From Orbus hercynius (GTDB taxonomy: Bacteria > Pseudomonadota > Gammaproteobacteria > Enterobacterales > Orbaceae): a DNA stretch of 64,000 nucleotides. This document shows positions 27,301-37,124 of this stretch, piece by piece. The position numbers were made by a program, and so were the translations under genes. The notes under the pieces are model-generated. The model did not search any database and was not told where the DNA came from. It saw only the letters and a list, made by a program, of their open reading frames with translations. The first letter of the stretch is position 1; each line of letters starts with the position of its first letter. Where the stretch lies: contig NZ_RBWY01000001.1 in NCBI RefSeq assembly GCF_003634275.1, forward strand, positions 741,955 through 805,954, given 5' to 3'.

Positions 27301-27765
27301 TTCCATCACTTGGCTAACATGCCGATAGCCCGCATTTTCAAGTTCAACTCTGAGATCTTCTCGTGATATCCGTTGTCCTTTTTTCATCATAAATACATGC
27401 CCACTAAGATAGGTATGAGGGCAAACTTTTTGCATCATGGTATTCATGGGCAAAATCAAAGCCCCTTGACGAAACGATGATAATTGATGAAGACATGATA
27501 ATCTTTCAGAGACAATATCTTGATGAGGTGAAAAGCTATCATACGGCAATGTTTCCCAATCAGGGAAAAGAATTGATGGATAAGGTGAGTACTGTTTTAA
27601 CTCTTCATTTAAGCGTATAGTTTGTTGCATATCATCCGTCACAATGACCACTGGGCCTTGATGACGTGCTAGTATTTGAGCACAAAATAGGGATAGTGAT
27701 GAACCAACAAGTTGACCATACTCTTGTGTCTCACCAGCGGCTTTTGGCAGTATAATATTTGACAT
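24322..27765 (-). CDS. mfd: Transcription-repair coupling factor Mfd
   Basis: A 1147-residue DNA translocase, the same size as E. coli Mfd. It removes stalled RNA polymerase and recruits UvrA. Near the N-terminus is the UvrB-homology region (LFPDWETLPYDSFSPHQDIVSERL). The RNA-polymerase-interacting domain is around VVHLEHGVGRYAGL (about residues 480-490). The superfamily 2 helicase has Walker A GDVGFGKTE (about 630), DEEH, TATPIPRTL and QLRGRVGRS. The C-terminal autoinhibitory D7 domain is around VELRLPTLIPQDFIPDVNTRLSLYKRIA. It is divergent from lolCDE, the arrangement also seen in enterobacteria. Confidence 0.98.
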   Translation of the reverse strand: MSNIILPKAAGETQEYGQLVGSSLSLFCAQILARHQGPVVIVTDDMQQTIRLNEELKQYSPYPSILFPDWETLPYDSFSPHQDIVSERLSCLHQLSSFRQGALILPMNTMMQKVCPHTYLSGHVFMMKKGQRISREDLRVELENAGYRHVSQVMEHGEYATRGALFDIYPMGSRSPYRIDFFDDEIDSIRIFDVESQRTLDEIDQIQLLPAHEFPFDKAAIDLFRSQWRENFEVRLEAESIYQQVTKGILPTGIEYWQALFFTEPLAPLFSYLPDNTLFITTANVHQFAEKYWQDIQNRYESRKIDPMRPLLAPEKIWLKVDEVFSQFKQYKRVVISHDRLSNKKAINLNYQALPALAIQVQQKDPYQQFSQFIDHYQGKIVFSVESEGRREALQDIISKIKIYPKYRETLSNLTFDSERFYLTVGASEQGFIDVDQQFALMTENELLGRRIIRHRKENKQAINTDNLVRSLAELTPGKPVVHLEHGVGRYAGLTTLETGGITAEYLVILYANETKLYVPISSLNLISRYSGGNEDNAPLNKLGTDAWSKAREKAAEKVRDVAAELLDIYAQREAKPGFEFKQDREQYELFRQGFAYQETDDQLSAISAVISDMCSPNAMDRLVCGDVGFGKTEVAMRAAFLAVINHKQVALLVPTTLLAQQHYENFCDRFANWPIRVESLSRFKTAKQQQQILQALEAGKVDIVIGTHKLLQTDVKWHDLGLLMVDEEHRFGVRQKERIKAMRADVDILTLTATPIPRTLNMAMSGMRDLSIIATPPARRLAVKTFVREYDHYVIREAILREILRGGQVYYLHNDVANIEHTKEKLQELIPEARIGIGHGQMHERDLERVMNDFHHQRFNLLICTTIIETGIDIPNANTIIIERADKFGLAQLHQLRGRVGRSYHQAYAYLLTPPPKVLTKDAQKRLEAIATLEDLGAGFALATHDLEIRGAGELLGEDQSGQIETIGFTLYMELLDEAVKSLKQGKEPSLESLLNSQHTEVELRLPTLIPQDFIPDVNTRLSLYKRIASIADLDELINIKIEMIDRFGRLPDPVQFLLDVTKIRFNAMQLGINKIEFSEKGGYIEFGKNNHISIDYLIGEIQKAPKIYRLDGQNRLKLLKTELQKQQRIDYIQTLLSQFALHCED

Positions 27766-27956
27766 GTAGCAATCTTAATAAAAGGATTATGAATTTTTAA
27801 AAATTATAACTTAATTTCACTAATTAAGAAATCAGCATCTTAACGATTGTTAATGCTTGATATGCTAACGAATTATCGCTATTATTAAGGCAATTTTAGC
27901 TTACAAATTTAATTATCATATAGATTTATCATTTTGATTATTAAAGAGAAATAAAT

Positions 27957-29159
27957 ATGTTTCGTCCTTTGCCTCTTTTCATCGGTTTACGTTATGCTTA
28001 TAGCAAAAAATCCGATAGTTTTGGCCGATTTGTTTCTTGGCTGTCAATGATTGGCATCATGCTTGGTTCCATTGGATTAATTGTGATTATGTCGGTAATG
28101 AATGGATTTGAAAACGAGATGCAAAATAATATATTACAATATATTCCTCAAGCCCAAATTACTGCTGATAATGAACGGATATCAACGACAGAGTATCCTA
28201 AATCATCGCTACCGCCATTAAAACAAGTTAATAATATGGTGCCACTTGTCAGCGGAGATGTTATTTTACAAAGTGCAAAAAGCATTGTGTTAACCACCAT
28301 GCTCGGCGTTGATCCAAGCAAATACGATCCAATCATCAATAACGTGTATTGGGGCGAATTTGCCACGTTACAATCGGGCCAATATAATATTATTTTAGGT
28401 CGTAACCTTGCTAGCCAATTAAATGTTAATGTGGGTGATAAAATCCGTTTAATGGTACCAGAAGTCAGCCAAATTACCCCGGTTGGTAAGCTGCCTAGCC
28501 AACGAGTTTTTACTGTTTCAGGGCTATTTTCGGTCAACCGAGATATTGAGCAATCGATTGTTTATCTCAATATTGATGATGCCGCTAAATTAATGCGTTA
28601 TCCAGATAATACCATCACAAGTTGGCGACTATACTTAGACAAGCCGCTAAACATTGAGTCTCTCGTTAGCGAAACATTACCCAAATCACTCCATTTTATC
28701 GATTGGCGAGTAAAACGCGGTGAGCTCTTTCAAGCGATAAAAATGGAAAAGAACGTGATGGGTTTATTAATTAGCCTGATTGTGATTGTGGCGGCTTTTA
28801 ATATTATAACGTCACTAAGTTTATTAGTAATGGAAAAACAAAATGAGATTGCTATCTTAAAAACTCAAGGACTAACGCGTAAAAACATTATGTTAATTTT
28901 TGTGATTCAAGGGGCAAGTTCAGGCATTATTGGCACTGTAGTTGGCTGCTTTATTGGCTTGATGTTCGCCTTAAATTTAAGTGACATTATGTCGGCTCTC
29001 GGATTAACATTCTCTGGTATTCGCTTACCTTCAGTCGTTGATATGGCACAAGTAACGGTGGTGTTTATCGCTTTACTGCTGTTATCGATTGTTGCCACGC
29101 TCTATCCTGCCTATCGAGCCGCCAATATCCAACCCGCTGAGGCATTACGCTATGAATAA
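27957..29159 (+). CDS. lolC: Lipoprotein-releasing ABC transporter permease LolC
   Basis: A 400-residue inner-membrane permease of the LolCDE complex, which extracts outer-membrane lipoproteins from the inner membrane and hands them to LolA. An N-terminal membrane segment ([23 protein letters not shown]) is followed by a periplasmic domain of about 200 residues. Three C-terminal segments end in [21 protein letters not shown], the FtsX/MacB-type permease signature. It overlaps lolD by 8 nt. Confidence 0.96.
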   Translation: MFRPLPLFIGLRYAYSKKSDSFGRFVSWLSMIGIMLGSIGLIVIMSVMNGFENEMQNNILQYIPQAQITADNERISTTEYPKSSLPPLKQVNNMVPLVSGDVILQSAKSIVLTTMLGVDPSKYDPIINNVYWGEFATLQSGQYNIILGRNLASQLNVNVGDKIRLMVPEVSQITPVGKLPSQRVFTVSGLFSVNRDIEQSIVYLNIDDAAKLMRYPDNTITSWRLYLDKPLNIESLVSETLPKSLHFIDWRVKRGELFQAIKMEKNVMGLLISLIVIVAAFNIITSLSLLVMEKQNEIAILKTQGLTRKNIMLIFVIQGASSGIIGTVVGCFIGLMFALNLSDIMSALGLTFSGIRLPSVVDMAQVTVVFIALLLLSIVATLYPAYRAANIQPAEALRYE

Positions 29160-29865
29160 TTACCAAACGGACCTATCTTCTACACCATTGCTATCAACGG
29201 TTAATTTATGTAAAAGTTATCAAGATGGCAAAGTAACAACCCATATACTAAATAATGTGAATTTTTCAATTAATGCAAAAACTATGACATCCATTATTGG
29301 TAGTTCAGGCTCAGGTAAAAGCACCTTATTACATTTGTTAGGTGGCCTTGATACCCCGACCTCAGGCGAGGTGATATTTAAACAACAGTCATTAAATCGT
29401 TTATCTGAAATTCGCAAAGCGCATTTACGTAATAAAGAGATCGGCTTTGTGTATCAATTCCATCATTTGTTATCTGATTTTTCAGCGTTAGAAAATGTCG
29501 CGATGCCATTATTAATTGCCGGAATTAACGCTAAACAAGCACAAGAACAGGCATTTGAGATGCTAAAATCGGTTAATTTGTCACATCGTTCAAAGCACCG
29601 ACCGGCAGAATTATCCGGCGGTGAGCGGCAACGCATTGCCATTGGTCGTGCATTAATTAATCATCCTTCCATTGTTATGGCCGATGAGCCAACAGGTAAT
29701 TTAGATCAGGCTACTGCAGAAACGATATTTGAACTATTAATTGAACTTAATCAACACTATGGTACGGCATTTTTAGTGGTGACCCATGATTTAGTTTTAG
29801 CGAAAAAAATGGACCAGCAGTATATGATGTCTCATGGTTCACTAACATTACATGAGAGTGAATAA
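29152..29865 (+). CDS. lolD: Lipoprotein-releasing ABC transporter ATPase LolD
   Basis: A 237-residue ATPase of the MacB/LolD type. Walker [10 protein letters not shown] (50-58), Q-loop Gln102 in FVYQFHHLL, signature LSGGERQR (154-161) and Walker B IVMADEP (174-180) with THD (211-213) are all present. An in-frame ATG at 29089 lies deep inside lolC. The start at 29152 matches homologues and overlaps the lolC stop by 8 nt, suggesting coupled translation. lolE begins 5 nt downstream. Confidence 0.97.
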   Translation: MNNYQTDLSSTPLLSTVNLCKSYQDGKVTTHILNNVNFSINAKTMTSIIGSSGSGKSTLLHLLGGLDTPTSGEVIFKQQSLNRLSEIRKAHLRNKEIGFVYQFHHLLSDFSALENVAMPLLIAGINAKQAQEQAFEMLKSVNLSHRSKHRPAELSGGERQRIAIGRALINHPSIVMADEPTGNLDQATAETIFELLIELNQHYGTAFLVVTHDLVLAKKMDQQYMMSHGSLTLHESE

Positions 29866-29869
29866 AACG

Positions 29870-31105
29870 ATGCTAGCACTGTTTATGGCACGAAAATTTA
29901 GACAAGGACGTAAGCAAAGTGGCATGTTATCACTGATTTCAGTGATATCAACTTTAAGTATCGCTATCGGTATTGCGGCGTTAATTATTGGTTTAAGTGC
30001 AATGAACGGCTTTGAAAGAGAGTTGAAAAACCGAGTGCTGTCGGTCATTCCACATGCTGAGTTTTATGCCGAGAATGGTACACTGGCCAATTGGCGCTCA
30101 GTGGAAAATCAGATTGCCCATAGCCCAAATATCATTGCATCAGCTCCCTTTATCCGTTTTTCCGGATTGGTTGAAAAAGGCACCAAATTAAAAGCGCTTC
30201 AAGTGCAGGGCGTGAATATCGCTCAGGAAGAGCAAATGAGTGTTTTACCGCGCTATGTTTTGCATGATAAGTGGCCATCATTTGCCGATAATCAACAGCA
30301 AATTATTATTGGCGCCGGTTTGGCGGATGCGTTATCGGCCAAAGAAGGCGATTGGATAACATTATTAATCCCAACTAGCGGTGATTCCGGTCAGCTTAAA
30401 CAACCCAAAAGAGTGCGCCTAATGGTGGTAGGTATCATGGACTTTAGCGGTAGTTTAGGCAATAGCGTTGCTTTTATTCCGTTAGCTGATGCGCAACAAT
30501 ACCTCAATATAGGTGACAACGTCACGGGCATAAAGGTCAATGTTAATAATATTTACCGTGCTAATTATATCGCGCAAAATACCGCGATGAATATTATAAC
30601 ACCGTTATCTGTGTCGAGTTGGGAAGTTAACTATGGCTATATGTACCATGATATTCAAATGATTCGGCAGATTATGTATTTAGCGATGGTTGTTGTGATG
30701 GGCGTTGCCTGCTTTAGTATTGTATCAACTCTAGTTATTGCCGTTAAAGATAAACAACGTGATATTGCGATACTCAAAACATTAGGCGCCACTAATGAAT
30801 TGATTCGTAAAATATTCATTTTTTACGGTTTGATTTCCGGTTTGGTGGGAAGTGTGATTGGTGCTATCCTTGGGATTATCATTTCATGGCAGCTTTCAAA
30901 TATCATACTGGTTATTCAATCGTTAATTGGACGCCAGTTATTAAATAGTCATATCTACTTTATCGACTTTCTTCCTTCTGAAATTCATATCGTCGATATT
31001 GTGATTGTATTTTGTACAGCGATGTTATTAACATTAATAGCGAGCTATTATCCAGCTCGCCGAGCGTGTAAAGTCGATCCCGTTAAAATTCTCAACGGTT
31101 TTTAA
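29870..31105 (+). CDS. lolE: Lipoprotein-releasing ABC transporter permease LolE
   Basis: A 411-residue permease partner of LolC. The N-terminal block SGMLSLISVISTLSIAIGIAA...GLSAMNGFERELKNR is typical of LolE. It ends in SYYPARRACKVDPVKILNGF. I prefer the ATG at 29870 to that at 29852 because it aligns with homologues and a GAGAG lies upstream. An exact matS sequence (30513-30525) lies inside the gene and encodes Asp-Asn-Val-Thr. Confidence 0.96.
   Translation: MLALFMARKFRQGRKQSGMLSLISVISTLSIAIGIAALIIGLSAMNGFERELKNRVLSVIPHAEFYAENGTLANWRSVENQIAHSPNIIASAPFIRFSGLVEKGTKLKALQVQGVNIAQEEQMSVLPRYVLHDKWPSFADNQQQIIIGAGLADALSAKEGDWITLLIPTSGDSGQLKQPKRVRLMVVGIMDFSGSLGNSVAFIPLADAQQYLNIGDNVTGIKVNVNNIYRANYIAQNTAMNIITPLSVSSWEVNYGYMYHDIQMIRQIMYLAMVVVMGVACFSIVSTLVIAVKDKQRDIAILKTLGATNELIRKIFIFYGLISGLVGSVIGAILGIIISWQLSNIILVIQSLIGRQLLNSHIYFIDFLPSEIHIVDIVIVFCTAMLLTLIASYYPARRACKVDPVKILNGF
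30513..30525. other. matS site 1 (predicted MatP binding site) within lolE
   Basis: GTGACAACGTCAC is an exact match to the E. coli matS consensus GTGAC-RNY-GTCAC. MatP organises the Ter macrodomain in E. coli. Site function here is inferred from the exact match, the clustering with four more sites and the nearby dif site. Confidence 0.75.
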
Positions 31106-31139
31106 TCGCTAAATGGTCGTGGTGAATAAGCAACATAAA

Positions 31140-32681
31140 CTAAGCAATATCAACCACTTGGATATCAAGCTGCCAAGGCTTATTCTCGCGCCAATATTGC
31201 TGTTCCTGTTCTAGATCGAATAGTACTAAGCGATTATGTTTTGCAAAAGTTTTATCCATCATCAAGACCATTTTGCATGGATCATGATCTATAATGGTTA
31301 ATTTAAACACGGATGGATCGAGATTTTCTGACCGCTGATTATTAATAAGCACCGATAATCTTAATATTTGTAGCAGAGGGTAAATCTGTTTTTTCTCAAA
31401 TAAGCTAAAGTAGGGAAGGTGATCTAATTTAAAACTTTTACGATGATATTTAACTAATGTTGATAATAAAAATTGTTGCTCTTCATTAAATCCTGGCATA
31501 TTACTATGTTGTAAAATATAGGCTGAGTGTTTATGAATACCCGAAAAATTAATGCCTAGACCAATCTCGTGCAGCTGCGCGGCCCAATCGAGAATCGATT
31601 CAAGAACCGCGTCAATATCTACCAAAGCATGTTGTCGCCATTGTGTCATTAAATGCTGAGCTGTCAAAGCAACGTTTTTAGCATGTAGCTCGTCAACACG
31701 ATATAATTTAGATAAGTCATCAATGGTTTTCTGATAAATATCTTGATGCTTAGAATTATTACCAATCATTTCATAAAGTACACCTTCACGCAGTGCACTT
31801 TGAGTATAATGCAGTTCTTTCAAACCAAACGCTTTAAATACCCCATAAAATATCGCCAGCCCACTAACAAATACCCGTTTTCGTTCATTAGAAAGTGATG
31901 GGTAATTAATATCATCAAAATGATTAAATTCAAGGATATATGAAACTAAATCATCCAACCTTTTTGGGGTAATAATGCCATCACTCACACCGATATCCAG
32001 TAAAATATTATAGATACTTTTAATTGTGCCTGATGCGCCAAAGGCAATGGCAATATTATTATTTTTGACAAAATGGATGATTTTTTCGACTTGCTGCTCA
32101 GCTGCAAATCTTGCTTTTTCAAATGCTTGACGAGTGATTTTTTCATCTGGAAAAAACTGTTTAGCATACGTTACACAGCCCATTGGTCTGCTTTCAACTA
32201 ATGTCGGGTTAAGCGCCTTACCTATGGCGATTTCCGTTGAACCACCACCAACATCAATAACAAATTTTACTTCCGATTTTGGTACAGATTCATTATTGAT
32301 CGCACCAAGGTAGATAAGACGTGCTTCTTCTTGACCTGAAACAATTTCAATAGGATAAGGGAAAACCTTGGCGGCTTCAGTTAAAAATTGATGCCTATTT
32401 TTGGCGACGCGCAGCGCATAGGTACCAATTACTTTAACATGTGAGGCTGGGAAATTGGCTAAACGTTCGGCAAACATCGCTAGACATGCCACGCCCCGTT
32501 GAATACTACTTTGACTCAAAAAATAATCACTATTTAATCCCGTTGCCAAATGAATATTCTGCTTGTTTTTATAAATGACTTGTAAAGCATTATCACTTTT
32601 CTTCATAATAATCATGTGAAAACTATTGGAGCCAAGATCCATAATAGCGTATTCATGGTTATGGTGTTGTTTAGATTGCAC
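31140..32681 (-). CDS. ppx: Exopolyphosphatase Ppx
   Basis: A 513-residue enzyme that removes terminal phosphate from polyphosphate chains (and may act on pppGpp, as the GppA/Ppx family does). The ASKHA-fold motifs are visible: MDLGSNSFHMII at about 14-25, SGQEEARLIYLGA at about 127-139, and VIDVGGGSTEIAIG near 152-165. A C-terminal HD-like helical region follows. Length equals E. coli Ppx (513). It lies 19 bases after ppk on the same strand, the usual ppk-ppx operon. Confidence 0.95.
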   Translation of the reverse strand: MQSKQHHNHEYAIMDLGSNSFHMIIMKKSDNALQVIYKNKQNIHLATGLNSDYFLSQSSIQRGVACLAMFAERLANFPASHVKVIGTYALRVAKNRHQFLTEAAKVFPYPIEIVSGQEEARLIYLGAINNESVPKSEVKFVIDVGGGSTEIAIGKALNPTLVESRPMGCVTYAKQFFPDEKITRQAFEKARFAAEQQVEKIIHFVKNNNIAIAFGASGTIKSIYNILLDIGVSDGIITPKRLDDLVSYILEFNHFDDINYPSLSNERKRVFVSGLAIFYGVFKAFGLKELHYTQSALREGVLYEMIGNNSKHQDIYQKTIDDLSKLYRVDELHAKNVALTAQHLMTQWRQHALVDIDAVLESILDWAAQLHEIGLGINFSGIHKHSAYILQHSNMPGFNEEQQFLLSTLVKYHRKSFKLDHLPYFSLFEKKQIYPLLQILRLSVLINNQRSENLDPSVFKLTIIDHDPCKMVLMMDKTFAKHNRLVLFDLEQEQQYWRENKPWQLDIQVVDIA

Positions 32682-32700
32682 TCAATAATCCTTATTGGGT

Positions 32701-34755
32701 TTATAGGTTGTTTTCTAATCGATTTAAGTAGTCATATATCGCAATTTGCGCTCTGATTTTTTTCTTATTACCGCGTTGAATATAGTTATTTTGTAAATCT
32801 TTATCGATGACTCTGGCTTTAACATTATCATTGCACTGAATAGTGAAGATATCTTGAATTATTTTTTGTAACTGCGGGTCAAGAATTTTTACGCCAGCTT
32901 CGACGCGATTATCAATATTGCGAGGCATCCAATCAGCAGATGAGATATAAGTATCTTTGGTACCATTATTTTCAAAGATATAAACTCGCGCATGTTCCAA
33001 AAATTGGTCAACAATACTCGTAACAACAATATTTTCACTCAAGTTGGCCACTTGTGGTATTAATACGCACATTCCCCGTACGATCATTCTGATTTTGACG
33101 CCGGCACATGATGCTTCATATAACTTATTGATCATCGCTTTATCGGTTATGGCATTGAGTTTTAAATAGATGCCCGATGCTAGACCTGCTTTTGCATGGT
33201 TTATTTCACGTTGAATGAGTTCCATCAACCTCATTCTGGTATTTTGTGGTGAAATAAGTAAATAATTAAAGGTCACTGGTTTAAACGGATTCTCAATAAA
33301 GTTGAACACTTTTTTAACTTCATCGGTGATTACCGGATCGGCGGTTAAAAGCGAAAAGTCAGTATAAATTTTGGCGGTTTTTTCATTAAAATTACCTGAA
33401 CCAATATGGGCATAACGGACAATTTGATCTTTTTCTTTTCGTTCAATTAAGAATAATTTGGCGTGAATTTTGAGTTTTGGTAGTGAGTAGATCACTTTTA
33501 CGCCGGAACCAATGAGTTTTTTTGCCCAGCGAATGTTAACTTCTTCATCAAATCGCGCTTGTAACTCAACGACAACCGTGACTTTTTTACCATTATTTGC
33601 TGCATTGATTGCGGCTTGAACAAATCGGGAATCTTTAGCAACACGATAAATATTAATACGAATATGGGTAACGCTAGGATCAAATGATGCTTGTCGCATA
33701 ATTTCAAGTACATGGCTAAACGAGTAATAAGGATAATAGAGTAAAATATCTTGATCTTTGATCGTATCAAACGCATTTCTAAATTGTTTAAAGCGATGAT
33801 AAGTTAAACTGGGTAAAGGTTTATTGAGCAGATTTTTACTACCAATTAGCGGAATTCCCATCAAATCTTTTAAATTAGGATAGCGACCGCCAGGAGTTGC
33901 ATCATTTTCAGAAAGTTTGAGCTTATTGAGCAATAGTTCAATCAGTGCTTTGGGCATATCTTTTTGATAAATAAAACGCACAGGCTGAGCGGTTAAACGC
34001 TGCTTTAATCCTTGTGACATTAATTCTAACAAACTATCTAATTCACTGCTAAGCTCATACTCTGCATCACGATTAATTTTAATTGAATAGGCATTAAATT
34101 CAGTGACGTCAAAAAATATTTTAAAAATGTCAGGTAAACAAAAACGTAAAATATTATCAAGAAAAATAATCGATTTATTTTTTGATACTGTATCAGATGG
34201 CAATAGCACAAAACGGGAAACTTGCCCTGTTGGTAAATCCAGCAGTGCATATTTTATCTCATTATTGTTGATAATTTCAACAGCCAGATAGGAGTGATCA
34301 TCTTTTAATATTTGAATGAGATCAGTATGGCTATCTAATAATATGGGGGTAATATATTGTCTTAAGTTTTGTTTATAATACTTTCTTATCCACTCTTCTT
34401 GCTGTGAGGTTAGCTGTCTTTCGTTGATAAGAAATATCTGATTTCTAGCCATTTCGAGTAATAACTCATTATACAGCTTATCAAATGTTAACTCTATTTG
34501 GGTCACGCGTAGATGGACTTGCCGTAAGACGCTTTTAGCATTTCCGCCTCTACCATGTTCTTGTTCAATCAGTACATCTCGTTTTAAATTAGCGAATTGC
34601 ACCTTATAGAATTCATCGAGGTTATTGGAATAAATACCTAAAAAACGGACTCGTTCAAGTAATGGGTTGCTTTTATCCGCAGCCTCTTGTAACACTCTTT
34701 CATTAAATGCAAGCCAGCTAAGCTCTTTTTGAAGATATAAATTATCATTACCCAT
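32701..34755 (-). CDS. ppk: Polyphosphate kinase Ppk1
   Basis: A 684-residue PPK1 that makes polyphosphate from ATP. The N-terminal helical domain starts with [17 protein letters not shown]. The PLD-like catalytic halves hold His431 ([16 protein letters not shown]), which corresponds to the autophosphorylated His435 of E. coli, and His588 ([13 protein letters not shown]), the second conserved histidine. Length matches the family (688 in E. coli). First gene of ppk-ppx, leftward. Confidence 0.97.
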   Translation of the reverse strand: MGNDNLYLQKELSWLAFNERVLQEAADKSNPLLERVRFLGIYSNNLDEFYKVQFANLKRDVLIEQEHGRGGNAKSVLRQVHLRVTQIELTFDKLYNELLLEMARNQIFLINERQLTSQQEEWIRKYYKQNLRQYITPILLDSHTDLIQILKDDHSYLAVEIINNNEIKYALLDLPTGQVSRFVLLPSDTVSKNKSIIFLDNILRFCLPDIFKIFFDVTEFNAYSIKINRDAEYELSSELDSLLELMSQGLKQRLTAQPVRFIYQKDMPKALIELLLNKLKLSENDATPGGRYPNLKDLMGIPLIGSKNLLNKPLPSLTYHRFKQFRNAFDTIKDQDILLYYPYYSFSHVLEIMRQASFDPSVTHIRINIYRVAKDSRFVQAAINAANNGKKVTVVVELQARFDEEVNIRWAKKLIGSGVKVIYSLPKLKIHAKLFLIERKEKDQIVRYAHIGSGNFNEKTAKIYTDFSLLTADPVITDEVKKVFNFIENPFKPVTFNYLLISPQNTRMRLMELIQREINHAKAGLASGIYLKLNAITDKAMINKLYEASCAGVKIRMIVRGMCVLIPQVANLSENIVVTSIVDQFLEHARVYIFENNGTKDTYISSADWMPRNIDNRVEAGVKILDPQLQKIIQDIFTIQCNDNVKARVIDKDLQNNYIQRGNKKKIRAQIAIYDYLNRLENNL

Positions 34756-34847
34756 GGAAGTTTTGGCCTACTATCAAAATGCAATGTGTATAATTATATA
34801 CTGAATTTGGTTAAATTTGCATATTTAAGTCATACGATATGCAACGT

Positions 34848-34871
34848 AAAAAAGCCGACGTTTGCCGGCTT
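34848..34871 (-). terminator. Rho-independent terminator after pykF
   Basis: Read on the minus strand, AAGCCG and CGGCTT form a 6-bp stem with an 8-nt loop. The right arm runs straight into a T-run (complement of AAAAAA at 34848-34853). It lies 24 bases past the pykF stop. Confidence 0.85.
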
Positions 34872-34894
34872 ATATTATCATAATATGATATAAA

Positions 34895-36304
34895 TTAGAT
34901 ACGATGAACGGATGTTGTATTAGTAGTCCCACTTGGCACTAATGCACCAGAAACCATCACCACAATATCACCCGATTTAGCAAAACCAAGTTTCACTGCC
35001 ATTTCTTTACCTAAACGGTAAAAATCATCAGTTGAATTAATTGAATCAATTAAAACAGGTTCAACACCTTTAGTTAAGATCAATTGATTAATTGTTTTTT
35101 GACTTGAAGAAAGTGCTAAAATTTTAGCTGTTGGGAAGTAGTGACGCACTTCACGAGCTGATTTACCACTACGAGTTGCCACAATAATCACCGGTGCACT
35201 GAGTTTTTCAGCGATTTCTACTGCGCCATAACAAACTGCAGCTGTAATTCTTAATTTCTCAACTTGTTGCAATTCTAATGATGCTGGAATTGTGGTATCA
35301 GTACGTTGACAGATCGTCGCCATCACGTTAACCGTTTCTAGCGGGTATTTACCTTTCGCACTTTCACCTGAAAGCATCACCGCATCAGTGCCATCTAAAA
35401 TTGCATTAGCAACGTCGCCAGCTTCAGCGCGAGTAGGGCGTGGATTTTTGATCATCGAGTCAAGCATTTGTGTTGCAGTAATAACCGGCTTAGATGCTCT
35501 TACACATTTTTCGATCATCATTTTTTGGGCAAAAATAACTTCTTCAACCGGAATCTCAACACCCAAGTCACCACGAGCAACCATAATACCGTCAGATGCT
35601 TCTAAAATTTCATCAAAATTGTCTAACCCTTCTTGGTTTTCAATTTTTGAAATAATTTTAATATCTTCGCCACCATGTGTTTTCAAGTGCGCGCGGATAT
35701 CTTCGACATCAGAACGTTTACGAATAAATGAAGCCGCAATAAAATCAACACCTTGTTCACAACCAAAGATAAGATCTTGTTTATCTTTTTCAGCAAGGGC
35801 TGGTAATTGGATAGATACACCAGGAAGATTAACCCCTTTATTTTCACCTAAATCACCGTTATTTAATACTGTACAAATAACATCGTTGCCTTTAATTTCT
35901 TTAACATCCATGGCAATAAGGCCATCATCGACTAACACACGATTACCCACTTTTAGATCGTCAGCAAAACCGGCATAAGTCACAGCAACTCGCTGAGCAT
36001 TTCCGATCACTGATTTATCGGTGGTAAATGTGAATGTTTGACCTGCGACCAAAGAAACATCGCTACCGCCTTCAAGTTTAATGGTGCGAATTTCAGGGCC
36101 TTTGGTATCAAGCATAATAGCGGCTTTTAAACCTGTTTCTTGCATCACTTCACGTAGATTTTTAATTCGCCCGCCGTGTTCTTCATAGTCACCGTGAGAA
36201 AAATTTAAACGCATCACATTCATGCCTGCATTTAATAGCTTGGTTAACATTTCTTTGGATTCAGATTTTGGTCCGATAGTACATACAATTTTTGTCTTTT
36301 TCAT
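34895..36304 (-). CDS. pykF: Pyruvate kinase I PykF
   Basis: A 469-residue glycolytic enzyme (PEP + ADP to pyruvate + ATP), very close to E. coli PykF (470) throughout. [16 protein letters not shown] lies at the start, [14 protein letters not shown] follows, and the K+/Mg2+ and PEP site is at [16 protein letters not shown]. The substrate-binding [19 protein letters not shown] and the terminal [14 protein letters not shown] are present. The start at 36304 aligns with homologues; the longer frame upstream adds a hydrophobic stretch not found in PykF. It works opposite PpsA (58.6 kb) at the PEP-pyruvate node. Confidence 0.98.
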   Translation of the reverse strand: MKKTKIVCTIGPKSESKEMLTKLLNAGMNVMRLNFSHGDYEEHGGRIKNLREVMQETGLKAAIMLDTKGPEIRTIKLEGGSDVSLVAGQTFTFTTDKSVIGNAQRVAVTYAGFADDLKVGNRVLVDDGLIAMDVKEIKGNDVICTVLNNGDLGENKGVNLPGVSIQLPALAEKDKQDLIFGCEQGVDFIAASFIRKRSDVEDIRAHLKTHGGEDIKIISKIENQEGLDNFDEILEASDGIMVARGDLGVEIPVEEVIFAQKMMIEKCVRASKPVITATQMLDSMIKNPRPTRAEAGDVANAILDGTDAVMLSGESAKGKYPLETVNVMATICQRTDTTIPASLELQQVEKLRITAAVCYGAVEIAEKLSAPVIIVATRSGKSAREVRHYFPTAKILALSSSQKTINQLILTKGVEPVLIDSINSTDDFYRLGKEMAVKLGFAKSGDIVVMVSGALVPSGTTNTTSVHRI

Positions 36305-36604
36305 AATGAGATATCTGCTTGTTAAGTTAATGTCAAAAGTTAAAAATATTAGGTATAAAAAAACCAATGACAAGCATTGGTATAGTTATAAAATGGATGT
36401 TAAAGAGTTAACCTCAAAGGGAAAAACAATATCGAGAAGATTACCAACATTTTTTTTTGAAATAGTTTTCACTAGAATTAACTCATAGATAGTTTTAAAT
36501 ATATGCTATGTATTATAGCTTAACATTTTTTTTAATAAAGTCATTTGTCATTATAATCATAAAATAGTGTATTTCACGCAGATAATGCCTCTATCTTTGG
36601 TCAA

Positions 36605-37036
36605 TTACATCAAATCATTTAACTCAAATACAATGGTATTACTATTATCAGTTAATTTAAGTAATACTTTATCATTCGTTTGGTTGTCTAATTTAACTGT
36701 TGCACCGTTTTTGAACAGTTCACTGATGACGCTATCGAGTTGATTGAGCTGTTCATCTGCACATAAACGTTTTGTCATCGCTAATCCTGGGCTTGTGAGC
36801 TCATTATTGGTTAATATTGATTGCCCAAAAAAACGATTACACATCTGGCCATTGATAGTGAGATGTTCACCAAATTCAATAAAAGTTTGCGGGCTATTTG
36901 GCATCGCTTGACCATTCAACGTTTTTACCGTAAAGCGGTGGTGCATTAAGTCTTCAGCCTGAACAGGCTTAGTTTTATCACACGCGGTTATCATTAAGCT
37001 TGTGGTTAATAATAAAAAACATAATTTTTTTTTCAT
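36605..37036 (-). CDS. META-domain lipoprotein, HslJ-like
   Basis: A 143-residue predicted lipoprotein: MKKKLCFLLLTTSLMITAC with a lipobox ending at Cys19. A META (HslJ) domain follows, recognisable from HRFTVKTLNGQ, FIEFGEHLTINGQMCNRFFG, TSPGLAMTKRLC and ELNDLM near the end. E. coli HslJ is a heat-inducible outer-membrane protein linked to novobiocin resistance. The two conserved cysteines (in QMCN and KRLC) probably form a disulfide. GAGG 7-8 nt upstream fixes the start at 37036; the ATG at 37048 overlaps that site. It is divergent from hrpA. Confidence 0.85.
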   Translation of the reverse strand: MKKKLCFLLLTTSLMITACDKTKPVQAEDLMHHRFTVKTLNGQAMPNSPQTFIEFGEHLTINGQMCNRFFGQSILTNNELTSPGLAMTKRLCADEQLNQLDSVISELFKNGATVKLDNQTNDKVLLKLTDNSNTIVFELNDLM

Positions 37037-37124
37037 ATTGTTCCTCAATGAGATTTCTTTTCTGCTTAAATGACAATTTTTTGCTATAATGAGCAGTATA
37101 CATTTGATAAATCAGCAATAATCT